Below, in pieces: positions 45,714 through 56,006 of a DNA stretch of 64,000 bases. The stretch lies in NCBI RefSeq assembly GCF_000424685.1, contig NZ_KE384224.1:372001-436000 (forward strand), read 5' to 3'. A program made the translations under genes and the position numbers. The stretch comes from Methylococcus capsulatus str. Texas = ATCC 19069 (lineage in GTDB: Bacteria > Pseudomonadota > Gammaproteobacteria > Methylococcales > Methylococcaceae). The notes beneath the pieces were generated by a model that was given only the letters and a program-made list of their open reading frames with translations, was not told the origin of the DNA and ran no database searches. The first letter of the stretch is position 1; every line of letters starts with the position of its first letter.

Positions 45714-46441
45714 TCCAGATCGTCCTCCTGCTCCTGGTCCTGCTGCTCGTCCTGCCCCCACTGGCGGCCTTTTTGCGCGCCCTGCGTCCCCGCCTGGCGA
45801 AAGAAATGCGGCGGATTGCACCATGGCTCGTTCTGTTGCTGTTTGCGGGACTGGCGGCTACCGGACGGCTTGGCTGGGTCGTGCCGCTCGCAGGTGCGTT
45901 GCTGGCGGCCTTGCTGCGACTGCTGCCCGGGCTGATTCCCCTGCTGCCCGTCCTGCAGCGGCTGTGGCGCCGGAAAACCTTCGGCGCCGCGGGAGAGTCC
46001 GTCGTGGAAACGCGGTTCCTCCGGCTGCGCCTGGACCGCAGCAGCGGGGAAATCCGAGGTGAAGTGCTCGCCGGGCGACAGGCCGGTCGTCGGCTCTGTG
46101 AGCTGAGTCTCGCGGATCTGCGGGAGCTCCATGCCGAACTGCTGCAGGCCGATGGCGAATCGGCCCGCCTGCTGGGAGTCTACCTGGACCGCGTGATCGG
46201 AACCGGCTGGCGGGCCCGCGCTGGAGCCGATGACACGGCCACCGGTTCGTCGCAATCGGGTCGGATGAGCCGGGCCGAGGCCTTGGCGATCCTGGGATTG
46301 AAAGAGGGTGCACCGCGCGAGGCCGTCGTCGAAGCCCACCGGCGGTTGATGCAGAAGCTGCACCCGGACCGGGGCGGATCGGATTATCTCGCGGCCAAGA
46401 TCAATCAGGCGAAGGACGTGCTGCTGCGCGAAAGCCGCTGA
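45710..46441 (+). CDS. Membrane protein with C-terminal J domain
   Basis: 243 residues. Two or three N-terminal hydrophobic helices (IVLLLLVLLLVLPPLAAFL, WLVLLLFAGLAA, and a third near 60-80) are followed by a cytoplasmic region ending in a J domain: SRAEALAILGLKEGAPREAVVEAHRRLM, then the HPD signature in KLHPDRGGSDYLAAKINQAK. It probably recruits DnaK to the inner membrane, similar to DjlA/Pam18-type proteins. The TTG start is chosen because it keeps the first helix and overlaps the upstream stop. Two GTPase genes follow co-directionally after a 146-nt gap. Confidence 0.85.
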   Translation: MIQIVLLLLVLLLVLPPLAAFLRALRPRLAKEMRRIAPWLVLLLFAGLAATGRLGWVVPLAGALLAALLRLLPGLIPLLPVLQRLWRRKTFGAAGESVVETRFLRLRLDRSSGEIRGEVLAGRQAGRRLCELSLADLRELHAELLQADGESARLLGVYLDRVIGTGWRARAGADDTATGSSQSGRMSRAEALAILGLKEGAPREAVVEAHRRLMQKLHPDRGGSDYLAAKINQAKDVLLRESR

Positions 46442-46587
46442 CTGCACTCAAACGCGTTAAAATCCCCGAGGAACGAAGTCCGCATCTCCCCGACCACCTC
46501 ACCGCTCATGTATTCCAGCCCAGCCTATCGAAACCCGGAAACCGTCGGCGCCGCCTCTCTGATTGCCGCAGCGGGGAGCCTCCTTTG

Positions 46588-48381
46588 ATGGCGAAGGAGC
46601 GCGCAGGCCGTAATGCCTTGCTGGTGAATTCCGGCGACGGTCCTGGCGGGCCGGCGCTTCGGCAGTTTCTCGCCAGCCTGGAACGATGCTACGTGCGCCA
46701 GGACGACCATCTGGCGAAGACCGGGCCGGCGCGGCCCGCGGATCATCGCCGGAACCTGTACTCGCTCCAGCTGGCGAACCTCAGGCTGCGCTGGCTCAGA
46801 ACGGGCGCGATGCTGCCTCAGATCACCGTGATCGGCCCCACCCAGGCCGGCAAGAGCTCGGTGATCAACTGGCTCCTGGGCGAGAATGCGGCCGTCGCAA
46901 GCCCCCTGGCAGGATTCACCCGGCATCCGCAAGGGTTCGCCTACGGCGGCGAGGGAGAGGCCGTGACCGCACTGTACCGCTACTTCGATCCCCTGCAGGC
47001 AAGACGCGTCGCCGACCTGCCCGCCGAGGATTTCCGGTTTTTCGGTTTCGAACCGATGCCTGCCCGCCTTCCCCGGCTGGGCCTTGCCGTTACCGTCTGG
47101 GACACGCCGGATTTCGATTCGATCGATTCGGAACGCTACCGCGGCGGCCTGCTCCGGGCCATCGCGCTTTCGGATCTTCTGATTTGCGTGCTCAGCAAGG
47201 ACAAATATGCCGACCAGTCGGTGTGGGAGCTGCTGGCCATGATCGAGCCGCTCGGCATCCCCAGCTTCATCTGCCTGAACAAGACGCCTCCGGCAACCGC
47301 AGAGACGGTGGTACGCTCGCTGGGCGGAAAGTGGCGCCAGGTTCGGAGTGACGCCATGCCGCCCATCGTCACCCTGCCCTATCTGGGAGGGAACGCTTCC
47401 GAGCCTCCCGGCGTGGATGCGCTGGTCGAAACCACCCGGACCCTGCTCAGGCAGACGGACCGCTCGCGCCAGTGCCTGGGACTGATGCGATTCGTGCGGG
47501 CGAACTGGGAAAGCTGGCTCGCGCCGGTCCGCGTCGAGCAGCAGGCCCAGCAGGAGTGGCGAGCCTTGGTCGGCCGGGCGATCGGTTCGGCAAGCCGGCT
47601 CTACCGCCGTGACTATCTCGACCACCCCCACCATTACGAGACCTTCCAGCGCGCACTCGCCGAACTGCTGACCCTGCTGGAAATTCCCGGCGTGGCTCGC
47701 GTGTTGACGCAAATGCGGCGGATCATGACCTGGCCGGTCAGGCAGCTCGGACGGCGGTGGCGGCCCGATGCCGCCAATCTGGGCAGCGAACGTTCGGTAC
47801 TGCAGCAGATCGCCCTCCACGTCATGCTCACGCTGCGCCAGGAGGTGGCCGAGATCGCAGAGACTGCCACGGAAACCAGGCCTTGGTGGCTGGCGTTGGG
47901 ACGCGAGATCGGCCACCGGCAAGCCGCCGTGCTCGACCGTTTCTCGCAGGCCGTCTCGACCTATTCGCGCGAGTTCGGGCCGGAAGTCGAAAAGACCGCG
48001 CATGCATTGTACGACCGTCTGCGGGAACATCCGGCGGTGCTCAACAGTCTCAGGGCCACCCGTGTCACCACCGACGCCGCGGCACTGGCAGTCGGATTGC
48101 ATACCGGCGGAATCGGCTTGCAGGACTTCGTGATCGCGCCGGCCATCTTGTCGCTCACCTCGCTGCTGACCGAAAGCGCCCTGGGCCACTACGTCCAGCG
48201 AGCCGCCGAGGATCTGAAAAAACGTCAGGCTGCCGCAGTGAGCTGTTTGTTCGAGGATCATCTCGCGGCGAACCTGCTCCGTGCGCCAGAAGACATGCCT
48301 CATGACACCGGCTTCTTCATCCCCGCCGGCACCCTCGAAGCAGCGGAGCGGGAACTCGCCGCCGCCCCCGGTACACCATGA
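46588..48381 (+). CDS. Large dynamin/Era-like GTPase, first of a coupled pair
   Basis: 597 residues. The G domain has G1 IGPTQAGKSSVINWLLG (P-loop at about 83-90), a threonine G2 candidate (AGFTRHPQG), G3 VWDTPDFDS (DTPD in place of DTPG) and G4 LNKTP (NKxD altered to NKTP). A long helical C-terminal half follows (about 290-560) with one hydrophobic stretch (LHTGGIGLQDFVIAPAILSLTSLL). This resembles YeeP/YfjP/dynamin-like bacterial GTPases. An alternative TTG lies one codon earlier. The partner gene starts by ATGA overlap. Confidence 0.82.
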   Translation: MAKERAGRNALLVNSGDGPGGPALRQFLASLERCYVRQDDHLAKTGPARPADHRRNLYSLQLANLRLRWLRTGAMLPQITVIGPTQAGKSSVINWLLGENAAVASPLAGFTRHPQGFAYGGEGEAVTALYRYFDPLQARRVADLPAEDFRFFGFEPMPARLPRLGLAVTVWDTPDFDSIDSERYRGGLLRAIALSDLLICVLSKDKYADQSVWELLAMIEPLGIPSFICLNKTPPATAETVVRSLGGKWRQVRSDAMPPIVTLPYLGGNASEPPGVDALVETTRTLLRQTDRSRQCLGLMRFVRANWESWLAPVRVEQQAQQEWRALVGRAIGSASRLYRRDYLDHPHHYETFQRALAELLTLLEIPGVARVLTQMRRIMTWPVRQLGRRWRPDAANLGSERSVLQQIALHVMLTLRQEVAEIAETATETRPWWLALGREIGHRQAAVLDRFSQAVSTYSREFGPEVEKTAHALYDRLREHPAVLNSLRATRVTTDAAALAVGLHTGGIGLQDFVIAPAILSLTSLLTESALGHYVQRAAEDLKKRQAAAVSCLFEDHLAANLLRAPEDMPHDTGFFIPAGTLEAAERELAAAPGTP

Positions 48382-50009
48382 ATCAACAGGAATATTCGGC
48401 CATCCGGAGCGAAATCCTCGCCTGGGTCCAGGCACTGGCGCACGCCGGCTGGCTCAGCCGTGAGGACGTCGAGCCCTTCGCCGGCCTCGACGACACGAGT
48501 CCGGGCACGTTGTTCGACGGCAGCATCCACCGCCCGCTGGTGATCGGCTTTTTCGGCGGCACTGGCGTCGGCAAGAGCTCGCTGCTGAACCGCCTCGCCG
48601 GCGCGGCGATCGCCCGGGTGGGCGTCGAACGACCGACCTCGCGCGAAGTCTCGCTCTACGCCCACGAATCGGTGCGGCTCGACCGTTTCCCCCCCGATCT
48701 GCCTCTAGACCGGATCCGTCTGGCCCATCACCACAATGACACCCTGCGCCGGCTGGTCTGGATCGACATGCCGGACATCGACAGCACCGAGACCGCCAAC
48801 CGGGAACTGGCCCTGCGCTGGATCCCTCACATCGATCTCCTGATCTATGTAGTCAGTCCGGAGCGTTATCGCGACGACTGCGGCTGGGCGATGCTGATGG
48901 AGCAGCGCGGCACCCACGCCTGGGCTTTCGTCATGAACCAGTGGGACCACGGCGATCCCGTGCAGATTCAGGATTTCCTCGCGCTGCTGAAAAACAGCGG
49001 GTTTGCCGAGCCCTACCTGTTCCGCACCCAATGCGCCAGCGACGACGGAACGCCCGCAGCGGCGGACGATTTTGCGTCCTTGGAACGGCTGATCGAAGAA
49101 CTGGCAGACAAACATCTGGTCGATCAGATCGAGTCCCAGGCACTGGCCTGCCGCACCCGGCGACTGCAAACCTGTCTCGCCGTGGTCAAGGCACGCCTGG
49201 AGCAACGATCGGCCTGGGATGCGCAGCGTGGCAGCTGGGAGGCACAATGGAACGAGGTCGCGACAGAGCTCAAGCAGGGACTCGCCTGGGTGACGCAGCG
49301 GGCCGCGGAGGAATTCCTGGCCGGCCGGCTCAAATCACTGGCGCCGCCCGAATCCGCCGCCGATGGGGATGGCCCGCCCGTCAATGCCGTCTGGGATCCC
49401 TGGGCACAACAGCGCTGGGAAGACGTGCTAGCGGGTCTGACCGTCGACGCAGACGACCGGAAACTGCCGCGGCTACCTTTGCAGCAGGCACTGGCACCGC
49501 TGGCGACCGGTGCTTCCGCCACGGTTGGCAGGCGGGTCGAGGAACGGCTGCGCTGCGCTCTGTCACGGCCTGGCAACCGGCTGCAGCGGGTGCTTTACCG
49601 TCTGTGCCGAATCGCCTCCCTGCTCCTTCCGCTGGGAGCGGCCGGCTGGGTGACCTTCAACGTGGTGACGTTCTACTACCGTAGCAGCACCGAGCACCTG
49701 GGGTATCTGGGCGTCGATTTCGCCGTCCACAGTGCCCTTTTGATCATCCTGGCATGGCTGCTGCCCTACCTGTCGTACCGTGCCCTCAAACCGTCTGCGG
49801 AGCGGGCCGCCCTTAAGGGAATCCGCGCAGGACTCGATGCCGGCCTGGATGAAATCGGAACCGGGGTGTCCCGGTCGCTGGAGCAGCTGGGGCGCCGCAG
49901 CGAGCAACTGGCCGAAACCGCTTCCGAATGGCTGAAATCCTGTGAAATCCCTGGTGACGACAGGATCATCGGGGATTCCAGAATCGCCCGACTGCTGCCG
50001 GGACGCTGA
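48378..50009 (+). CDS. Membrane-anchored GTPase, second of a coupled pair
   Basis: 543 residues. G1 is GFFGGTGVGKSSLLNRLAG (residues 57-74), G3 IDMPDIDS, and G4 MNQWDHG (NKxD altered to NQWD). A helical region follows, then two membrane helices (LLLPLGAAGWVTFNVVTFYY and ALLIILAWLLPYLSYRAL) and an amphipathic tail rich in Leu, Glu and Arg. It is translationally coupled to the preceding GTPase (4-nt overlap), a pattern of dynamin-like pairs in which one member anchors the other. Function unknown; a role in membrane remodelling or envelope integrity is inference. Confidence 0.82.
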   Translation: MNQQEYSAIRSEILAWVQALAHAGWLSREDVEPFAGLDDTSPGTLFDGSIHRPLVIGFFGGTGVGKSSLLNRLAGAAIARVGVERPTSREVSLYAHESVRLDRFPPDLPLDRIRLAHHHNDTLRRLVWIDMPDIDSTETANRELALRWIPHIDLLIYVVSPERYRDDCGWAMLMEQRGTHAWAFVMNQWDHGDPVQIQDFLALLKNSGFAEPYLFRTQCASDDGTPAAADDFASLERLIEELADKHLVDQIESQALACRTRRLQTCLAVVKARLEQRSAWDAQRGSWEAQWNEVATELKQGLAWVTQRAAEEFLAGRLKSLAPPESAADGDGPPVNAVWDPWAQQRWEDVLAGLTVDADDRKLPRLPLQQALAPLATGASATVGRRVEERLRCALSRPGNRLQRVLYRLCRIASLLLPLGAAGWVTFNVVTFYYRSSTEHLGYLGVDFAVHSALLIILAWLLPYLSYRALKPSAERAALKGIRAGLDAGLDEIGTGVSRSLEQLGRRSEQLAETASEWLKSCEIPGDDRIIGDSRIARLLPGR

Positions 50010-50074
50010 ACGGCAAAGCCATACGTCGTTGAGCATGCAACACAAAAGTGCTTTAATTTTTCAGTTAACTCCTG

Positions 50075-50102
50075 TTGCACCGGATTGCCTTTGTGCTATA
50101 AA
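50075..50102 (+). promoter_or_regulatory. Candidate sigma-70 promoter of the formate dehydrogenase operon
   Basis: TTGCAC (50075-50080) and TATAAA (50097-50102) are 16 nt apart, and TGC directly before TATAAA gives an extended -10. It lies 51 nt before fdsG in a short AT-rich intergenic region of 143 nt. Confidence 0.6.
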
Positions 50103-50152
50103 TCCATACTACTTTAATCAACTATTTTTGCCAGGCACGCACGAGACGCACC

Positions 50153-50632
50153 ATGACGCAGACCGAATGGGACCGCGATGCGGTGACGGAAGTCATCGAA
50201 CAGAAGAAGTCCATGCCGGGGGCACTTTTGCCCATTCTTCACGGAATCCAGGACCGCATCGGGTTCATTCCGGAGGACGCGGTTCCACAAATCGCCAAGG
50301 CGCTAAATCTCTCGCGGGCCGAAGTCCATGGCGTCATCAGCTTCTATCACTATTTCCGCACCACCGCGCCGGGCAAGCACACGATCCGCCTGTGCCGGGC
50401 CGAATCATGCCAAGCCATGAACGCCGAGTCCCTGGAAACCCACGTCAAAGCACGCCTCGGCATCGACTACCACGAAACCACGGCGGACGGTGCCTTCAGC
50501 CTGGAACCCGTTTACTGCCTCGGCAATTGCGCCTGCTCGCCCTCGATGATGATCGACCATGAGGTGTATGGGCACGTCTCGCCGCAGAGCTTCGACGCGA
50601 TCATCGATGAATTGAAGGAGGTCGCCGCATGA
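50153..50632 (+). CDS. fdsG: NAD-dependent formate dehydrogenase gamma subunit
   Basis: 159 residues, homologous to NuoE (24-kDa complex I subunit). The [2Fe-2S] ligands are CRAESC and [30 protein letters not shown] is the typical helical N-terminus. It is the first gene of fdsGBA-fdhD-fdsD and passes electrons between the FdsB and FdsA subunits. fdsB starts by ATGA overlap. Cytoplasmic. Confidence 0.95.
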   Translation: MTQTEWDRDAVTEVIEQKKSMPGALLPILHGIQDRIGFIPEDAVPQIAKALNLSRAEVHGVISFYHYFRTTAPGKHTIRLCRAESCQAMNAESLETHVKARLGIDYHETTADGAFSLEPVYCLGNCACSPSMMIDHEVYGHVSPQSFDAIIDELKEVAA

Positions 50633-52179
50633 TTACGGTCTACGTCCCCCGTGATTCCAGCGCCCTCGGTCTCGGTGCCGAGCGGGTGGCCAATGCCATC
50701 CAGCTCGAGGCCGCCAGGCGCGGCACGGCGATCAAGCTGGTCCGCAACGGTTCACGCGGCCTGTACTGGCTCGAACCCCTGGTAGAGGTCGTCACCCCCG
50801 GCGGGCGTGTCGCCTATGGTCCGGTGCGGCCGGGCGACGTCGCCGGCCTGTTCGAAGCCGGCTTCTTGGAAGGCAAGGCACATCCCTTGTATCAAGGATT
50901 GACGGAGGAAATACCTTACCTCAAGAATCAGGAACGCCTGACGTTCGCCCGCGTCGGCATCACCGATCCGGTCTGCCTGGAAGATTATCTGGCTCACGGA
51001 GGCTACCGCGGACTGCGTAACGCCTTGGCGATGGAGCCCGCCGCGATCGTCGAGGAAGTCACCGCTTCCGGCCTGCGGGGTCGCGGCGGTGCGGCCTTCC
51101 CCACCGGTATCAAATGGAAGACGGTGCTCAATGCCCCCGCCGGCCAGAAGTACGTCGTCTGTAACGCCGATGAGGGTGATTCCGGTACCTTCTCCGACCG
51201 CATGATCATGGAAGGTGACCCCTTCGTGCTGATCGAGGGCATGACCATCGCCGGTCTCGCAGTGGGGGCAACCCGGGGCTACATCTATCTCCGCATCGAA
51301 TATCCCCATGCCGGGGTGGCCTTGAATCAGGCCATTGAGGCCGCTCTCCAGGCCGGCTACCTGGGCGATGACATCCTCGGCAGCGGCAAGCGCTTCCAGC
51401 TCGAAGTCCGTCTGGGCGCCGGCGCCTATGTCTGCGGCGAGGAAACCGCCCTGCTGGAAAGCCTCGAAGGCAAGCGCGGCATGGTTCGCTTCAAGCCGCC
51501 GCTGCCCGCCATCGAGGGCCTATTCGGCCAGCCCACGGTCATCAACAACGTGATCTCGCTGGCCTCGGTGCCGATCATCCTGGACAAGGGCGGCAAATAC
51601 TACGCCGACTATGGCATGGGCCGCTCACGCGGTACCCTGCCGCTGCAGCTTGCCGGCAACGTCAAGCGGCCAGGCCTGATCGAGAAGGCCTTCGGCATGA
51701 CCCTGCGCGAGCTGCTGTACGACTATGGCGGTGGTTCCGCCAGCGGGCGCCCGATCCGCGCTGTGCAGGTCGGCGGCCCGCTGGGTTCCTACATGCCGGA
51801 ATCGCAGTTCGACACCCCGCTGGACTATGAGTCGTTCAGCGCCATCTGGGCCGTGCTCGGCCATGGCGGTGTCGTGGTATTCGACGACACGGTCGACATG
51901 GCGAAGATGGCACGCTACGCCATGGAATTCTGCGCGCTCGAGTCCTGCGGCAAATGCACACCCTGCCGGATCGGTTCGACCCGAGGCGTGGAAGTCATCG
52001 ACCGCATCATCGACGACCGGGACCGGGCGAAGAATCTGGCGCTGCTGCGGGATCTGGGCGACACCATGCTGGCCGGTTCGCTCTGCGCACTGGGAGGCAT
52101 GACGCCCTACCCCGTCCTCAGCGCCCTCAATCATTTCCCGGAAGATTTCGGCGAGAAGAGTGTGGCGCAGGTTGCCTGA
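50629..52179 (+). CDS. fdsB: NAD-dependent formate dehydrogenase beta subunit (diaphorase)
   Basis: 516 residues, homologous to NuoF with an N-terminal thioredoxin-like [2Fe-2S]-type region. FMN and NAD sites are [17 protein letters not shown] and [14 protein letters not shown], and [19 protein letters not shown]. The [4Fe-4S] ligands are [10 protein letters not shown] plus a later Cys in LAGSLCALG. It reduces NAD+ with electrons from formate. It overlaps fdsG by 4 nt; fdsA starts 56 nt later with its own ribosome site. Confidence 0.96.
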   Translation: MITVYVPRDSSALGLGAERVANAIQLEAARRGTAIKLVRNGSRGLYWLEPLVEVVTPGGRVAYGPVRPGDVAGLFEAGFLEGKAHPLYQGLTEEIPYLKNQERLTFARVGITDPVCLEDYLAHGGYRGLRNALAMEPAAIVEEVTASGLRGRGGAAFPTGIKWKTVLNAPAGQKYVVCNADEGDSGTFSDRMIMEGDPFVLIEGMTIAGLAVGATRGYIYLRIEYPHAGVALNQAIEAALQAGYLGDDILGSGKRFQLEVRLGAGAYVCGEETALLESLEGKRGMVRFKPPLPAIEGLFGQPTVINNVISLASVPIILDKGGKYYADYGMGRSRGTLPLQLAGNVKRPGLIEKAFGMTLRELLYDYGGGSASGRPIRAVQVGGPLGSYMPESQFDTPLDYESFSAIWAVLGHGGVVVFDDTVDMAKMARYAMEFCALESCGKCTPCRIGSTRGVEVIDRIIDDRDRAKNLALLRDLGDTMLAGSLCALGGMTPYPVLSALNHFPEDFGEKSVAQVA

Positions 52180-52235
52180 CGCCCCCTTCCCTGACGGGTG
52201 CCCCGCAAGCACCGACCAAGAGAGGAGATAGCCCC

Positions 52236-55079
52236 ATGGCTCTACTAAAAGACAAAGATTTCGGCACGCCGCCCAGCACTTCCGACAAAATGGTCACCCT
52301 GGAAATCGACGGCTTCACCGCCACCGTGCCCGAAGGCACCTCGGTCATGCGGGCGGCCGCCAGTATCGGCATCGACATCCCCAAGCTCTGTGCCACCGAC
52401 AGCCTGGAACCGTTCGGTTCCTGCCGTTTGTGCGTGGTCCAGATCGAAGGCGGGCGCGGGCTTCCGGCCTCCTGTACCACGCCCGTGTTCGAGGGCATGA
52501 AGGTCGTGACCCAGAACGACCGGCTGGCCCAGATCCGCCGCGGCATCATGGAGCTGTACATCTCCGATCACCCCCTCGATTGCCTGACCTGTTCCGCCAA
52601 TGGCAACTGCGAGCTCCAGGACATGGCCGGCGTGGTCGGTCTGCGGGAAGTACGCTACGGCTACGAAGGTGCAAACCATTTCGATGCGAAAAAGGACCTG
52701 AGCAATCCGTACTTCCAGTTCGAGCCCTCCAAGTGCATCGTCTGCTCGCGCTGTGTCCGCGCCTGCGAACAGACCCAGGGCACCTTCGCTCTCACCATCG
52801 ACGGCCGCGGCTTCGAGTCCAAGATCTCACCCGGACAGAACCAGGCCTTCATGGATTCCGAGTGCGTCTCCTGCGGCGCCTGTGTCCAGGCCTGCCCGAC
52901 CGCGACACTCATCGAGAAATCCGTGGTCGAAAAGGGCCAGGCCGATCATTCGATCATCACGACCTGTGCTTATTGCGGCGTCGGCTGTTCGTTCAAGGCG
53001 GAGATGAAGGGTTCCGAGGTCGTACGGATGGTCCCGGACAAGAAAGGCCAGGCCAACCATGGCCATTCCTGCGTCAAAGGCCGCTTCGCCTTCGGCTATG
53101 CGACCCATCCGGACCGCATCACCTCGCCGATGATCCGCAAGAGCATCCATGATCCCTGGCAGAAAGTGAGCTGGGAAGAGGCGATCAACTATGCCGCCTC
53201 GGAATTCAAGCGCATCCAGGCCAAATACGGCAAGGATTCGGTCGGAGGACTCACCTCCAGCCGCTGCACCAACGAGGAGGCCTACCTGGTGCAGAAGCTG
53301 GTCCGCGCCGCTTTCGGCAACAACAACGTCGACACCTGCGCCCGCGTCTGCCACTCACCCACCGGTTATGGCCTCAAGCAGACCCTGGGCGAGTCGGCCG
53401 GGACCCAGACCTTCGACTCGGTGATGAAGTCCGACGTGATCATGGTCATCGGCGCCAATCCCACCGACGGCCATCCGGTGTTCGGCTCGCTGATGAAGAA
53501 GCGAGTGCGCCAGGGCGCCAGGCTCATCGTGGTCGACCCGCGCGACATCGACATGGTCCGCTCGCCGCACATCGAGGCCGATTATCACCTGAAGCTCAAG
53601 CCCGGCACCAATGTCGCCGTGGTCAACGCGCTCGCCCATGTCATCGTCAGAGAAGGACTGGTCGACGAAGCCTTCGTGAATGCGCGCTGCGAGGCGGAGT
53701 CCTTCAACAAATGGAAGGATTTCATCGCCCATGAACGCAACTCGCCGGAAGCCATGGAGTCCGTCACCGGCGTACCGGCACAGACCCTGCGCGAAGCGGC
53801 GCGGCTCTATGCCACCGGCGGCAATGCGGCGATCTACTACGGCCTGGGCGTCACCGAGCACAGCCAGGGCTCGACCACCGTGATCGCCATCGCCAACCTG
53901 GCCATGGCGACCGGCAACGTCGGCCGCGAGGGCGTGGGCGTCAATCCGCTGCGCGGGCAGAACAACGTGCAGGGTTCCTGCGACATGGGCTCCTTCCCCC
54001 ACGAGCTGCCAGGTTATCGCCATGTCTCAGACAGCACGGTGCGGGCCCAATTCGAAGCGGCCTGGAACACCCGGCTGGATCCCGAACCAGGCCTGCGCAT
54101 TCCCAACATGTTCGCAGCCGCGCTGGAGGGCAGCTTCAAGGGACTCTACTGCGAGGGTGAGGACATCGCCCAGTCCGACCCGGACACCCAGCACGTGTTC
54201 GCGGCGCTGGAGGCCATGGAATGCGTCGTCGTTCAGGATCTGTTCCTGAACGAAACCGCCAAGTTCGCCCACGTCTTCCTTCCCGGCGCCTCCTTCCTGG
54301 AAAAGAGCGGTACTTTCACCAATGCCGAACGACGCATTTCGCCGGTACGCCGGGTGATGCCGCCGCTGGCCGGTTACGAGGACTGGCAAGTGACGCAGAT
54401 GCTGGCCAACGCCCTGGGTTATCCGATGAACTACAGCCATGCCTCGGAGATCCTGGACGAAATCGCCAGCCTGGTGCCGACCTTCAGCAAGGTCAGCTTC
54501 AAACGCCTGGACGAGGTCGGCAGCCTGCAGTGGCCATGCAACGAGGAGGCGCCTAACGGCACGCCCACCATGCACGTCGACCATTTCGTGCGGGGGAAAG
54601 GCCGGTTCATGCTCACGGAATACGTCCCCACAGAGGAACGCACCAGCAGCAAATTCCCGCTGATCCTGACTACCGGCCGCATCCTGTCGCAGTACAACGT
54701 GGGCGCGCAAACCCGCCGCACTGCGAACACGGCCTGGCATTCGGAAGACCGTCTGGAGATCCATCCCCACGACGCCGAGAACCGGGGCATCAAGGACGGC
54801 GACTGGGTCGGCATCAAGAGCCGGCAGGGCGAGACGGTGCTGCGGGCGGTGGTTTCCGAGCGCATGCAACCCGGGGTGGTCTACACCACCTTCCACTTCC
54901 CGGAATCCGGCGCCAACGTCATCACCACCGACAATTCGGACTGGGCCACCAATTGTCCGGAGTACAAGGTCACCGCCGTGCAGGTTACCAAGGTCAATGC
55001 GCCTTCGGAGTGGCAGCAGAAATTCCGCAGCTTCACGGAAGAGCAGTTGTCCTTCCTGGAAAAGGCCACGGCGGGCTGA
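52236..55079 (+). CDS. fdsA: NAD-dependent formate dehydrogenase alpha subunit, molybdopterin-bearing
   Basis: 947 residues. The N-terminal [2Fe-2S] domain (C52, C63, C66, C80) is followed by a His-type cluster (DHPLDCLTCSANGNC), two [4Fe-4S] motifs (CIVCSRCVRAC and CVSCGACVQAC) and the catalytic domain with CAYCGVGC. The metal ligand is Cys372 in CARVCHSPTG, a cysteine and not selenocysteine. It oxidises formate to CO2 with a Mo- or W-bis-MGD cofactor. The ATG at 52236 has AGGAG 9 nt upstream; the frame open before it lies inside fdsB and is rejected. Confidence 0.97.
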   Translation: MALLKDKDFGTPPSTSDKMVTLEIDGFTATVPEGTSVMRAAASIGIDIPKLCATDSLEPFGSCRLCVVQIEGGRGLPASCTTPVFEGMKVVTQNDRLAQIRRGIMELYISDHPLDCLTCSANGNCELQDMAGVVGLREVRYGYEGANHFDAKKDLSNPYFQFEPSKCIVCSRCVRACEQTQGTFALTIDGRGFESKISPGQNQAFMDSECVSCGACVQACPTATLIEKSVVEKGQADHSIITTCAYCGVGCSFKAEMKGSEVVRMVPDKKGQANHGHSCVKGRFAFGYATHPDRITSPMIRKSIHDPWQKVSWEEAINYAASEFKRIQAKYGKDSVGGLTSSRCTNEEAYLVQKLVRAAFGNNNVDTCARVCHSPTGYGLKQTLGESAGTQTFDSVMKSDVIMVIGANPTDGHPVFGSLMKKRVRQGARLIVVDPRDIDMVRSPHIEADYHLKLKPGTNVAVVNALAHVIVREGLVDEAFVNARCEAESFNKWKDFIAHERNSPEAMESVTGVPAQTLREAARLYATGGNAAIYYGLGVTEHSQGSTTVIAIANLAMATGNVGREGVGVNPLRGQNNVQGSCDMGSFPHELPGYRHVSDSTVRAQFEAAWNTRLDPEPGLRIPNMFAAALEGSFKGLYCEGEDIAQSDPDTQHVFAALEAMECVVVQDLFLNETAKFAHVFLPGASFLEKSGTFTNAERRISPVRRVMPPLAGYEDWQVTQMLANALGYPMNYSHASEILDEIASLVPTFSKVSFKRLDEVGSLQWPCNEEAPNGTPTMHVDHFVRGKGRFMLTEYVPTEERTSSKFPLILTTGRILSQYNVGAQTRRTANTAWHSEDRLEIHPHDAENRGIKDGDWVGIKSRQGETVLRAVVSERMQPGVVYTTFHFPESGANVITTDNSDWATNCPEYKVTAVQVTKVNAPSEWQQKFRSFTEEQLSFLEKATAG

Positions 55080-55085
55080 TTCGGG

Positions 55086-56006
55086 ATGACGGATCCGGCC
55101 GCGACCGTCTCGGATCCGGTCCTTCGCCCGGCCAGCACAGAAGGTGCGCCGGGTGCATGGACCCCGGAAGACGGCAGCCGGCCCAGCCACTGCCGGGTCA
55201 CGGTCCAGCGCCTGCGTGACGGGGTCGTCAGCGTCGAAACCGACGAAGTGGCCGAGGAGGTGCCCGTTGCGCTGGTCTACAACGGGGTGCCGCATGTGGT
55301 CATGCTGGCGACGCCCCTGGACCTGGAGGATTTCGCGATCGGTTTCAGTCTGACCGAGGGCATCGTCCGCTCGCCGTCCGAGATCCTAGCGGTCCGCCCC
55401 CACAACCGCAGCGAAGGCATCGAGGTGAGGCTACGCATCACCGAGGAGCGTTTCGCCGTCCTGCCGGGCAAGGAGCGCAATCTCACTGGGCGTACCGGCT
55501 GCGGCCTGTGCGGTTCGGCGACCCTGCAGCAAGCGGTGCGCCGCCCTCCGCGGGTGGGAGCGGGCACGGTCGTGTCGATGGCCGATCTGCGCCGCGCCCA
55601 GGATGAACTGCGGGCACGACAGGACATCAATTCGCTGACCGGTGCGGTCCACGCCGCGGCCTGGATCGTGCCCGGTCGGGGGCTCGTCCATCTTCGGGAA
55701 GACGTGGGCCGCCACAATGCCTTGGACAAACTGATCGGGGTCTTGGCGAAAACCCGCACATCGCGCAACGACGGCTTCGTCCTGGTCACCAGCCGCGCCA
55801 GCTATGAGATGGTACAGAAATGCGCGGAGGCCGGCATCGGCTTCCTGGCCGCGATTTCGGCACCCACCGGCCTCGCCGTCCGGCTCGCGCTGGAAACCGG
55901 CCTGACCCTGGCCGGTTTCGTCCGCGGCGAGACATGCGTGGTTTATAGCCACCCCCACCGGCTGCTCGAACAACAAGCGAGTTTCCAACTCACAACACCC
56001 AAATGA
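55086..56006 (+). CDS. fdhD: Formate dehydrogenase accessory sulfurtransferase FdhD
   Basis: 306 residues. DFAIGFSLTEGIV, then TGCGLCG with the paired cysteines C139 and C142 that carry sulfur from IscS, and HAAAWIVPGRGLVHLREDVGRHNALDKLIG. It binds the bis-MGD cofactor and sulfurates it before insertion into FdsA. It is encoded in the operon 6 nt after fdsA (fdsC in some operons) and overlaps fdsD as ATGA. Confidence 0.95.
   Translation: MTDPAATVSDPVLRPASTEGAPGAWTPEDGSRPSHCRVTVQRLRDGVVSVETDEVAEEVPVALVYNGVPHVVMLATPLDLEDFAIGFSLTEGIVRSPSEILAVRPHNRSEGIEVRLRITEERFAVLPGKERNLTGRTGCGLCGSATLQQAVRRPPRVGAGTVVSMADLRRAQDELRARQDINSLTGAVHAAAWIVPGRGLVHLREDVGRHNALDKLIGVLAKTRTSRNDGFVLVTSRASYEMVQKCAEAGIGFLAAISAPTGLAVRLALETGLTLAGFVRGETCVVYSHPHRLLEQQASFQLTTPK

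Noticed and set aside
46525-48435. Minus-strand frame of 636 residues opposite the first GTPase
   Set aside because: The plus strand has a P-loop, ordered G motifs, a ribosome site and coupling to the next gene; the antisense frame has none.
53337-53351. Possible selenocysteine site in the formate dehydrogenase alpha subunit
   Set aside because: The metal-ligand codon at 53349-53351 is TGC (cysteine), so no selenocysteine insertion is needed.
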